From contig JACQEC010000368.1 of the NCBI GenBank assembly GCA_016200765.1, forward strand, positions 1 through 5,098: a DNA stretch of 5,098 bases, in the 5' to 3' direction. The DNA comes from Chloroflexota bacterium (GTDB taxonomy: Bacteria > Chloroflexota > Anaerolineae > JACRMK01). A model generated the notes under the pieces. The model saw only the letters and a program-made list of their open reading frames with translations. It ran no database searches and was not told the DNA's origin. Position 1 is the first letter of the stretch. Each line of letters begins with the position of its first letter. Position numbers and translations under genes: made by a program. Below are positions 1 to 5,098 of this stretch, one piece after another.

Positions 1-390
1 ATGGAAGCGCAAGCAATCGTCAACGTAACGGGCAATGCGGCCAGCCGCATCCGGCGATTGCTGAAGGAAAAGGGGCTGGACGGCTATGGCCTGCGCGTCT
101 TCGTCGGCGGCGGGGGCTGCTCCGGCTTGCAATACGGTATGGCCTTTGAGAACGAGACCACCGACGGCGACTTCGTGATGGACGAGAACGGCGTCAAGGT
201 TATCGTGGACGAGATGTCTTCGCAATATCTGATGGGCGCGACGGTTGATTATGAAGACAACTTGATGGGCGGCGGGTTCAAGATTGAGAACCCCAATGCC
301 GTTTCATCGTGCGGCTGCGGGCACTCGTTCAAGACCGGCGCACAGCAATCCGCCGGAGGCGGCGGCTGCGGCGCCCCCGGCTGCCACTAG
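1..390 (+). CDS. A-type iron-sulfur cluster carrier/assembly protein (HesB/IscA/ErpA family)
   Basis: This is a 129-residue cytoplasmic protein of the HesB/IscA family, which binds Fe-S clusters or iron and delivers clusters to client enzymes. The three family cysteines are present: Cys40 in the GGGGCSGLQYG loop, and Cys104 and Cys106 in the SCGCGHSF motif near the C-terminus. The 64-residue spacing between Cys40 and Cys104 matches E. coli IscA. The body (residues 6-110) covers the whole domain, so the gene looks complete. Its ATG is the first base of the window, so the ribosome binding site and any in-frame upstream start cannot be seen. Unusually, residues 112-129 form a Gly-rich tail with two further cysteines (Cys123, Cys128) and a terminal His. 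IscA, SufA, ErpA and stand-alone HesB cannot be told apart from this gene alone, and no isc or suf genes are visible, so no symbol is given. A hairpin about 50 bases downstream probably ends its transcript. Confidence 0.93.
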   Translation: MEAQAIVNVTGNAASRIRRLLKEKGLDGYGLRVFVGGGGCSGLQYGMAFENETTDGDFVMDENGVKVIVDEMSSQYLMGATVDYEDNLMGGGFKIENPNAVSSCGCGHSFKTGAQQSAGGGGCGAPGCH

Positions 391-436
391 AACCATCTCC
401 GAGCAGTACCTAGAGCCGTTGCACAGTAACATCTGA

Positions 437-473
437 CCATTCGCGGGCGATGAGCGGCTCATCGCCCGCGTGG
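437..473 (+). terminator. Probable intrinsic terminator after the Fe-S carrier gene
   Basis: A perfect 13-bp stem (442-454 pairing with 458-470) closes on a three-base CGG loop. After a two-base bulge, CCA (437-439) can pair with TGG (471-473). The stem is very GC-rich at its base, and the bases after it (TTTGT) form only a short, weak U-tract. It lies 47 bases after the stop of the Fe-S carrier gene and 145 bases before the next start, the expected place for a terminator. A processed mRNA end or a protein-binding palindrome is also possible. Confidence 0.6.
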
Positions 474-617
474 TTTGTATAAAAGCCAGCCGGGAGCCAT
501 CGCTGTAACCTGCCTGTGATGAGGCGAAGCGGGTCAGTTTCCGGCGGCTTTTGTCTTTTTGTCGTTGGTCAGGGAGCCCTTGGCCGCCGGTGACCGACGA
601 CCGCCGACAGACGACTT

Positions 618-992
618 ATGCCCCGCCATTTCACGGTGTCCGAAGCCAACGCTCTGCTCCCAACCTTGAAGCAACTGCTCGAAGCGATGCTGGCCGCGCG
701 CCAGCGCATTATAGACCAGCGCAAGACGTGGGAGCCGCTGATCGAGAAGGCGGGCGGCAACGGCGGCGGCCCGCGCGGCAAGCGGTTGTATCTCGACTCG
801 GAACAGATCAGGCGCGCGCTCGAGCAGATCAACGAGTGGGGCATCCTGATCAAAGATTTGGATACGGGGCTGGTGGATTTTCCACACCTGCGGGAGGGCC
901 GCGAAGTGTATTTGTGCTGGCGGCTCGGCGAGGCGGAGGTGGCCTACTGGCACGAGGTGGATAGCGGTTTTTCCAGCCGCCAGCCGCTCTGA
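618..992 (+). CDS. DUF2203 family protein
   Basis: This 124-residue cytoplasmic protein matches the DUF2203 family, whose function is not established. Family signatures are the N-terminal FTVSEANALLP, then KDLDTGLVDFP (residues 79-89), EVYLCWRLGE (96-105) and YWHEVDSGF (110-118). Residues 13-45 look like a long charged helix or coiled coil, followed by a short Gly-rich turn (46-54) and a second helix. The length is normal for the family. The ATG at 618 is the first start after an in-frame TGA at 591-593, and the family's N-terminal motif begins within a few residues, so this start is secure even though no clear Shine-Dalgarno sequence precedes it. The conserved Trp, His, Asp and Cys residues in the second half could suggest ligand or metal binding, but that is speculation. 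The phosphatase gene starts 66 bases downstream on the same strand. Confidence 0.88.
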   Translation: MPRHFTVSEANALLPTLKQLLEAMLAARQRIIDQRKTWEPLIEKAGGNGGGPRGKRLYLDSEQIRRALEQINEWGILIKDLDTGLVDFPHLREGREVYLCWRLGEAEVAYWHEVDSGFSSRQPL

Positions 993-1058
993 AGACGGAA
1001 GGCGCGGCTTTCGCAGTTTGACCATTCGATCAAAAAAGAGGCAGAACGACGAGCACCC

Positions 1059-1844
1059 TTGTTTGACCTTCACAATCATCTACTACCCGGCATTGACGAC
1101 GGCGCAAAAGACTGGGACATGGCTCTGGCCATGGCCCGCATGGCTTCCGCAGACGGCACCCAAGCTTTGGTTTTCACCCCGCATAATTCGGCGTGGTGGA
1201 GCGGATATTATCAGGAAAAGGTTGAGCGGCTGACCCGCGAATTTCAACAGCGCCTGAGCGACGCCGGCGTCCCTTTGCAGGTCGGCGCGGGGGCCGAGAT
1301 CTATTTTGAACTGGACCTGTTGAAGCGGCTGAAGGATGGGCGCGCGGCGCCGCTGAACGGCTCGCGCTATCTGCTGATCGAACTGCCGTTCACCAGTTGG
1401 CCGCTCTCGACCGAGCACGTCTTTTTTGAACTGCAAGTGGCCGGCTACACGCCGATCATGGCGCACCCGGAGCGCAACTCCATCGTCATGGAGAAGCCGC
1501 ACCTGATGGGCGTGCTGGCCGAGCGGGGCGTGCTCGGCCAGATTACGTCGGGCAGTCTGGAGGGCAAGTTTGGCAGTCGCGCGCAGAAGACCGCGCTCAA
1601 ATTGCTCGACCACCGCTGGTCGCACATCATCGCGTCAGACGCGCACGACCTGTCAAACCGGACACCAACCTTGAGCGCGGCTTTGCGAGTTGCCGAGGCG
1701 CAGTTTGGCGCGGCGCGCGCGACGGCGATGGTTCATACCCTGCCGCAACAGATTTACCGGAACGAAGAAGTCGCGCTGGAAGCGCCCCTGCCGAGCGCCG
1801 CGCCGGAACAGAAGAGCTTTCTCGGCGCGCTGTTCAAACATTGA
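1059..1844 (+). CDS. PHP-type tyrosine-protein phosphatase, CpsB/YwqE (CapC) family
   Basis: This 261-residue protein resembles the CpsB/YwqE phosphatases. In that family they are Mn-dependent enzymes of the PHP fold that dephosphorylate bacterial tyrosine kinases controlling capsule or exopolysaccharide synthesis. The metal-site residues are all visible: His5 and His7 (DLHNH), Asp14 (GIDDGA), His42 (TPHN), Glu80 (GAEIYF), His136 with Glu138-Arg139 (AHPERN), and Asp194 and His196 (SDAHD). The core ends near residue 230. The last 25 residues are a Pro/Ala-rich, less conserved tail. The start is TTG at 1059: between the in-frame TGA at 990-992 and this codon there is no ATG or GTG, and the family motif begins at residue 3. 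The Shine-Dalgarno match is weak. The window contains no tyrosine kinase, polymerase or glycosyltransferase partner, so the substrate is unknown. A PHP hydrolase with another substrate cannot be excluded. Confidence 0.88.
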   Translation: MFDLHNHLLPGIDDGAKDWDMALAMARMASADGTQALVFTPHNSAWWSGYYQEKVERLTREFQQRLSDAGVPLQVGAGAEIYFELDLLKRLKDGRAAPLNGSRYLLIELPFTSWPLSTEHVFFELQVAGYTPIMAHPERNSIVMEKPHLMGVLAERGVLGQITSGSLEGKFGSRAQKTALKLLDHRWSHIIASDAHDLSNRTPTLSAALRVAEAQFGAARATAMVHTLPQQIYRNEEVALEAPLPSAAPEQKSFLGALFKH

Positions 1845-1886
1845 GCGCGCCGCGCGCCGCCGCCCGTTGATGTGGGGCGCGCGCAT

Positions 1887-1891
1887 GGAGG
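1887..1891 (+). promoter_or_regulatory. Ribosome binding site deciding a TTG start
   Basis: GGAGG lies six bases before the TTG at 1898. It is the best Shine-Dalgarno match in the left half of the window and fixes the start of the radical SAM gene at a non-ATG codon. The protein reads MKVVLINPKF from there, the normal beginning of a B12-binding-type domain. An ATG at 1885 overlaps this site, is out of frame, and is therefore not a start. Confidence 0.8.
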
Positions 1892-1897
1892 TCTGGC

Positions 1898-3382
1898 TTG
1901 AAAGTCGTCCTGATTAACCCCAAATTTCACCTGCCGATTGACACACGCACCACGCCGCACCTTGGCCTCGCCTATCTGGCGGCGGTCTCCGAGCGCCGCG
2001 GCGATGAGGTCTTTGTCTATGATGCGGATGTCGAGGATGAGCCGCTGGACCGGTTTACCCTGCGGGTCAAGCCCGATCTGGTGGGCATCACGGCCAACAC
2101 GCCGCAGGTGAAGCAGGCGTGGCGCGCGGCCGAGGCGATCAAGGACGTGTGGGATGTGCCGGTGGTGATTGGCGGCCCGCACCCGTCGGTTCTGCCGGAC
2201 GAGTCGGCCTGCAAGCGGGCGATTGACATCGTGGTTGAGGGCGAGGGCGAGGATACGTGGATTGACTTGAGCAACCGCCTCGAGGAGTTCAAGCGCTCGG
2301 CGCCGCGCTTCAAGGCGGCTGACCTGCTCGACGCCGGCAACGCGCTGTTGGAGTCGGTCTTCGGCATCACCTACCAGACGAACGACGGCAAGGTGCGCCG
2401 CAACCCGGAGCGCCCGCCGATCATGGACCTCGACTCCCTGCCGTTCCCGGCCTATCGCTACTTCAAGATGGAGCGCTACAGCAGTCTGCAACCCGCCACC
2501 GACGCGGTGGACGGCTCGAAGTCGTTCAGCCTGTTGACCTCGCGCGGCTGTCCGTATCGCTGTACGTTCTGCTCGCAGTCCATCATGCCGATCAAGTGGC
2601 GCGCCCGCTCGCCGGCCAACGTCGTCGCCGAGTTCCGGCACCTGATCAAGGATTTGGGCGCGCAGGAGATCGGCCTCCTCGACGACAGCGCGAACATCCG
2701 CACCAAGCGCCTGCACGAGCTGTGCGACCAACTGGTGGCCGAAGGGCTGAACACGGTGCCGTGGATCATGATCAACGGCATCCGCGCCAACCTCGCCGAC
2801 ACGGTCACGCTGGGCAAGATGAAGGCCGCGGGCTGTAAGCGCGTGGCGTTTGGCGTCGAGACGGGCGATGAGAACATCCTGATCTCGATAGACAAGCGCA
2901 TCAACCACCAGACGATCCGGCAGGCGTTCAAGAACGCCAAAAAGGTGGGGCTGGAGACGATGGGCTTCTTCATCATCGGTCTGCCGGGCGACACCGCAGA
3001 GACGATGGAGAAGACGATCAAGTTCGCCATCGAGCTCGACCCGCTGGTGGCGAACTTCTCGATGATGACGCCCTATCCGGGCACGACCGTCTATGAGATT
3101 GCGACCCAGAAGGGGCGCATGTTGATGAAGGATTGGGACGACTACGTTTTCTTCGAGGGCAAGGCGCGTTACGAACTGGGCGACATGACCGCCGAGTTGG
3201 TCGAGCGCAAGTGGAAGGAAGCCTACCGCCGCTTCTACCTGCGCCCGAGCCGCGTGGCGAAGACGCTGACGCGCGGCGCGACCTGGAAGAACCTGCCGCG
3301 CACGATCGGCATGGCGATGAAGGTCGTCTTCCCCAAGCCGACCAAAGAGGAGCTGAAGCCGATACTGGAAGGCGCTGGGTGA
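1898..3382 (+). CDS. B12-binding-domain-like radical SAM enzyme
   Basis: This 494-residue enzyme belongs to the large group of radical SAM proteins with an N-terminal cobalamin-binding-like domain (the BchE/methyltransferase type, class B layout). Residues 1-135 form the Rossmann-like domain, with LINPKF, HLGLAYLAAV and IGGPHPSVLP motifs. The canonical DxHxxG cobalt-ligand motif is not seen, as in many members. A linker with a LPFPAYRYF segment (181-189) leads to the radical SAM core. Its cluster ligands are Cys218, Cys222 and Cys225 in CPYRCTFC, followed by GLLDDS (259-264), FGVETGDE (318-325) and FFIIGLPGDT (357-366). The C-terminal part from about residue 430 is helical and basic. The start is TTG at 1898 with a strong ribosome binding site. 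The reaction is unknown: relatives methylate unreactive carbons or phosphorus, or rearrange rings. It sits 53 bases after the phosphatase gene and may be co-transcribed. There is no peptide, lipid or pigment gene nearby to name a substrate. Confidence 0.93.
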   Translation: MKVVLINPKFHLPIDTRTTPHLGLAYLAAVSERRGDEVFVYDADVEDEPLDRFTLRVKPDLVGITANTPQVKQAWRAAEAIKDVWDVPVVIGGPHPSVLPDESACKRAIDIVVEGEGEDTWIDLSNRLEEFKRSAPRFKAADLLDAGNALLESVFGITYQTNDGKVRRNPERPPIMDLDSLPFPAYRYFKMERYSSLQPATDAVDGSKSFSLLTSRGCPYRCTFCSQSIMPIKWRARSPANVVAEFRHLIKDLGAQEIGLLDDSANIRTKRLHELCDQLVAEGLNTVPWIMINGIRANLADTVTLGKMKAAGCKRVAFGVETGDENILISIDKRINHQTIRQAFKNAKKVGLETMGFFIIGLPGDTAETMEKTIKFAIELDPLVANFSMMTPYPGTTVYEIATQKGRMLMKDWDDYVFFEGKARYELGDMTAELVERKWKEAYRRFYLRPSRVAKTLTRGATWKNLPRTIGMAMKVVFPKPTKEELKPILEGAG

Positions 3383-3426
3383 ACCTTTTCGGGCCGTGAA
3401 GAATGACGGGAGATAGAGGACAGATA

Positions 3427-3452
3427 GCAGTCGAACTTTGTCATTCGACTGC
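3427..3452. repeat. Perfect inverted repeat in the gap before the exported-protein genes
   Basis: Arms of 9 bp (3427-3435 and 3444-3452) are exact reverse complements around an 8-base spacer. The repeat lies 44 bases after the radical SAM stop and 23 bases before the next ATG. It is followed by AAAAA rather than a T-run, and the bases on its other side are not T-rich when read on the minus strand, so it does not look like an intrinsic terminator in either direction. It could be an operator or a 5'-leader hairpin. No convincing -35/-10 pair was found around it. Confidence 0.5.
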
Positions 3453-3475
3453 AAAAATAGGATTCCCATCAAGCC

Positions 3476-4087
3476 ATGAAAACATCTCTTAATCTGCTCA
3501 AAGTTATGATGAGCGGGGTCTTGATGTTTATGCTGACACTCGGAGCGTTCGCCGTATTCAGCGGCCAGCGCGGCAGCGAGCCGCGCCAGTCTGCCCTTAC
3601 TCCCGCTGTTCCAACGCTACAATCCACATCAACCCAAGCTCCGTATCCACCGCCCGGAACACTACCCGCTGTAACTCCACAACCGACGGTGATAACGGTT
3701 TACACATTGCTGCCGCCCATTTTCACACCGGCCCCACCCGGTACGCCGCGGCCGACGCCGCTCTCTGCTCTGGAAGCGCTGCGACAGGTTTTGATGAGTT
3801 TACCACCTGAAAAACGAATGACTCTCGACTCAGATACAATTGCCGAAATCGGTATTGGCAAGGGTGATGTACATGATGGTGAGGAGAGACGCGATAGAAT
3901 GGTTATCGCGTTATATCACATACCATCTCTCTCCTTGGTCAATATAGATTTATCAGGAGCGATCACTTATCAGGATTACAAGTCAAGTGAAGGGCAGACT
4001 TATATACAATCAATTCTAGCCGACCCAATTATAATGGCCCAACTGCTCAATTTTCTAGCAGCATACGTTAATAAACTGCCAAAATAG
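3476..4087 (+). CDS. Exported hypothetical protein with Pro/Thr-rich spacer
   Basis: I do not recognise this 203-residue protein. It begins with a likely signal peptide: Lys2 and Lys9, a hydrophobic stretch at residues 10-28, and an Ala-Phe-Ala site (24-26) suited to signal peptidase I. It has no cysteine at all, so it is not a lipoprotein. If uncleaved, the hydrophobic stretch would be a membrane anchor. Residues 42-95 are rich in Pro and Thr, typical of a surface spacer. Residues 97-203 form a compact domain: a helix with LSALEALRQVL, a charged Gly/Asp-rich stretch (127-140), a strand-like part (141-165) and a C-terminal helix ending at Lys203. The ATG at 3476 is chosen because it yields the signal peptide. 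A weak AGGA (3459-3462) lies rather far upstream. Base composition drops clearly compared with the genes to the left. The protease gene follows after 32 bases, suggesting co-transcription and perhaps a shared role outside the membrane. Confidence 0.8.
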   Translation: MKTSLNLLKVMMSGVLMFMLTLGAFAVFSGQRGSEPRQSALTPAVPTLQSTSTQAPYPPPGTLPAVTPQPTVITVYTLLPPIFTPAPPGTPRPTPLSALEALRQVLMSLPPEKRMTLDSDTIAEIGIGKGDVHDGEERRDRMVIALYHIPSLSLVNIDLSGAITYQDYKSSEGQTYIQSILADPIIMAQLLNFLAAYVNKLPK

Positions 4088-4107
4088 AACTGCTGCTTGA
4101 CTTACAT

Positions 4108-4113
4108 AGGTGA
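4108..4113 (+). promoter_or_regulatory. Ribosome binding site of the metalloprotease gene
   Basis: AGGTGA lies six bases before the ATG at 4120. The final TGA of this site is also the in-frame stop that closes the reading frame upstream, so 4120 is the first possible start. A second in-frame ATG at 4159 would give a shorter signal peptide but has no comparable site before it. Confidence 0.65.
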
Positions 4114-4119
4114 TGCGCA

Positions 4120-5098
4120 ATGGCTCCACCATGGCGAAAATTGAATGTGAGTTGTGCGATGACCAGAGTGATTCTGGTCGTGGTACTAGTGAGCTTAGGC
4201 GCAGCGCCAACTTCGCATGTTACTGGAGGGTATGTTTATCCGAATGTCGGTTGGAGATCCATAGCAACCGGCGGAAGTGATTTCTTTGCCATCAATCCTC
4301 TCCTTCCTCCCTATAATAATGCCGGCGCCGATACGTGGGCAGCAAGTCGTCAGGCGACTGATGCTTGGAATGCAACTCGCACAATCGCTACCAGTGCTGC
4401 TTACATCACTGAAGTTTCCTGGATTGATCCGAATAATCACATCCAATTTAATGACCTCGGAACGGGTTTGGGCGTCATTGACTACAGGTTGAACTCGTCT
4501 GATGCCTGTGTCACAGGTCTTTACCCCGGTGTACAATGTAAGCAAGTGATCAGTCTCGGTGATCAGGATTGGCTGGTGTCTGACAAGCTCGTCGGTGGAT
4601 TAGTTCATGAGTTAGGTCATGCGCTCGGAAGCCTCGGTGATCACTTGGTTCGGGACTGCACGACGATTATGAGCACCTGTTGGGATACATTGACTCAGCC
4701 GCAGCCCAATGATATCGCAACTATGAAAACCATTTATGGCATCCCGGATAGCCTCAGTCTCATCAAGCTGAATAACGTTGGTCTGGTCAGAGTCTCCGCC
4801 CTGAACAGGTCGACTTACAACAGCTACTACCGGTTCGACTTGTGGAAATTGAATGGCAGCCAGTCCATCTATTTGCACAGCCACACCGTCGCAGGACCTT
4901 TCCCATTTGGAGTCACCGTATCATTCGAGGAAAATCTACTGTCCGAAGGTGGCCCAGCCTTGTACACTTATGGCGTCTATGTCCATCAGAGTTTCTTTAA
5001 TGGTGAGTCAGGTGATCAATTTGGCGGATTTACGAACTGGCTGCAGGTCGATCAGGCGCCATACAGGACATTCCTGCCGATAGTTCTGCGCGATTATG
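4120..5098 (+). CDS. Secreted zinc metalloprotease, matrixin-like (3' end beyond window)
   Basis: The frame from ATG 4120 is open to the last base (326 codons plus one base). Residues 1-29 look like a signal peptide: basic residues at 6, 7 and 16, then hydrophobic 17-27, then a GAA site. The catalytic domain spans about residues 37-207. It has a helix with TWAASRQATDAWNATR (72-87), the zinc motif HELGHALGSLGDH (163-175) with catalytic Glu164, and a Met-turn-like TTIMS at Met184. The following segment runs through PNDIATM to IYG, as in M10-type metzincins. The usual third ligand position (His at +10 from the first His) is Gly173. His175 or Asp174 may replace it. Cys130/Cys140 and Cys180/Cys187 are spaced like two disulfides, fitting an extracellular protein. 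Residues 208-310 look like a beta-rich accessory domain. The window ends within a YRTFLPIVLRDY tail, so the stop is probably close. There is no clear propeptide with a cysteine switch. The exact peptidase family is uncertain. Confidence 0.85.
   Translation, partial: MAPPWRKLNVSCAMTRVILVVVLVSLGAAPTSHVTGGYVYPNVGWRSIATGGSDFFAINPLLPPYNNAGADTWAASRQATDAWNATRTIATSAAYITEVSWIDPNNHIQFNDLGTGLGVIDYRLNSSDACVTGLYPGVQCKQVISLGDQDWLVSDKLVGGLVHELGHALGSLGDHLVRDCTTIMSTCWDTLTQPQPNDIATMKTIYGIPDSLSLIKLNNVGLVRVSALNRSTYNSYYRFDLWKLNGSQSIYLHSHTVAGPFPFGVTVSFEENLLSEGGPALYTYGVYVHQSFFNGESGDQFGGFTNWLQVDQAPYRTFLPIVLRDY

Noticed and set aside
478..483. TATAAA as a -10 element for the DUF2203 gene
   Set aside because: No -35-like sequence lies at suitable spacing. 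The upstream position falls inside the GC-rich hairpin.
541..590. CCGGCGG...CCGCCGG inverted repeat upstream of the DUF2203 gene
   Set aside because: A 7-bp GC-only match across a 36-base spacer is likely by chance in this composition, and there is no supporting signal.
982..1009. 6-bp inverted repeat spanning the DUF2203 stop codon
   Set aside because: The stem is short, the loop is 16 bases, and no T-run follows. It is too weak for a terminator.
534..1079. Minus-strand open frame of 181 codons opposite the DUF2203 gene
   Set aside because: It overlaps a clear family member on the other strand, shows Arg/Ala/Leu-rich low-complexity translation typical of antisense GC-rich DNA, and has no recognisable motif.
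1851..1883. 8-bp GC/CG inverted repeat (1851-1858 with 1876-1883) before the radical SAM ribosome binding site
   Set aside because: The stretch is almost pure alternating G and C, so such a match is expected by chance, and the 17-base loop and lack of a T-run do not support a terminator.
1754..3472. Minus-strand open frame of 572 codons opposite the radical SAM gene
   Set aside because: Long antisense frames are common opposite GC-rich genes. Its translation is rich in Arg, His, Asp and Leu without domain motifs, while the + strand frame holds an intact radical SAM enzyme.
4195..4884. Minus-strand open frames (4195-4545 and 4612-4884) and short + strand frames near the right end
   Set aside because: They overlap the + strand frame from 4120, which has a signal peptide, HELGH motif, Met-turn and ribosome binding site.

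Overview
All supported genes in this 5.1 kb window lie on the + strand. They suggest a bacterium of moderately high GC, most plausibly Chloroflexota (Anaerolineae-like). The clues are a DUF2203 protein, exported proteins with a Pro/Thr-rich spacer, and a secreted protease ending near an LPxVxR-type tail that I recall from many Chloroflexota exported proteins. This assignment is inference; there is no rRNA or marker gene here.

Left part (1-3382, GC-rich): an A-type iron-sulfur carrier (HesB/IscA/ErpA family, 1-390) is followed by a strong 13-bp hairpin (442-470) that probably ends its transcript. Next come three closely spaced genes: a small DUF2203 protein (618-992), a PHP-fold tyrosine phosphatase of the CpsB/YwqE family (1059-1844, TTG start) and a radical SAM enzyme with an N-terminal B12-binding-like domain (1898-3382, TTG start with a strong ribosome binding site). 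Gaps of 66 and 53 bases are compatible with one transcript. Nothing in the window shows that their products act together, though the radical SAM enzyme needs a [4Fe-4S] cluster of the kind A-type carriers help supply.

Right part (3383-5098, visibly lower GC): after a 93-base gap holding a perfect 9-bp inverted repeat come two genes for exported proteins, 32 bases apart. The first (3476-4087) is an unrecognised 203-residue protein with a signal peptide, a Pro/Thr-rich spacer and a compact C-terminal domain. The second (4120 to beyond the window end) is a secreted zinc metalloprotease of matrixin-like design. It has a HELGH core and a Met-turn, but the third histidine ligand is displaced. The frame stays open to the last base and is probably only a few codons from its stop.

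The parts most worth a second look are the protease's altered zinc site, its C-terminal tail, its pairing with the unknown exported protein, and the composition break that sets both apart from the housekeeping-like genes to the left. No mobile element, CRISPR array, tRNA or rRNA was seen.
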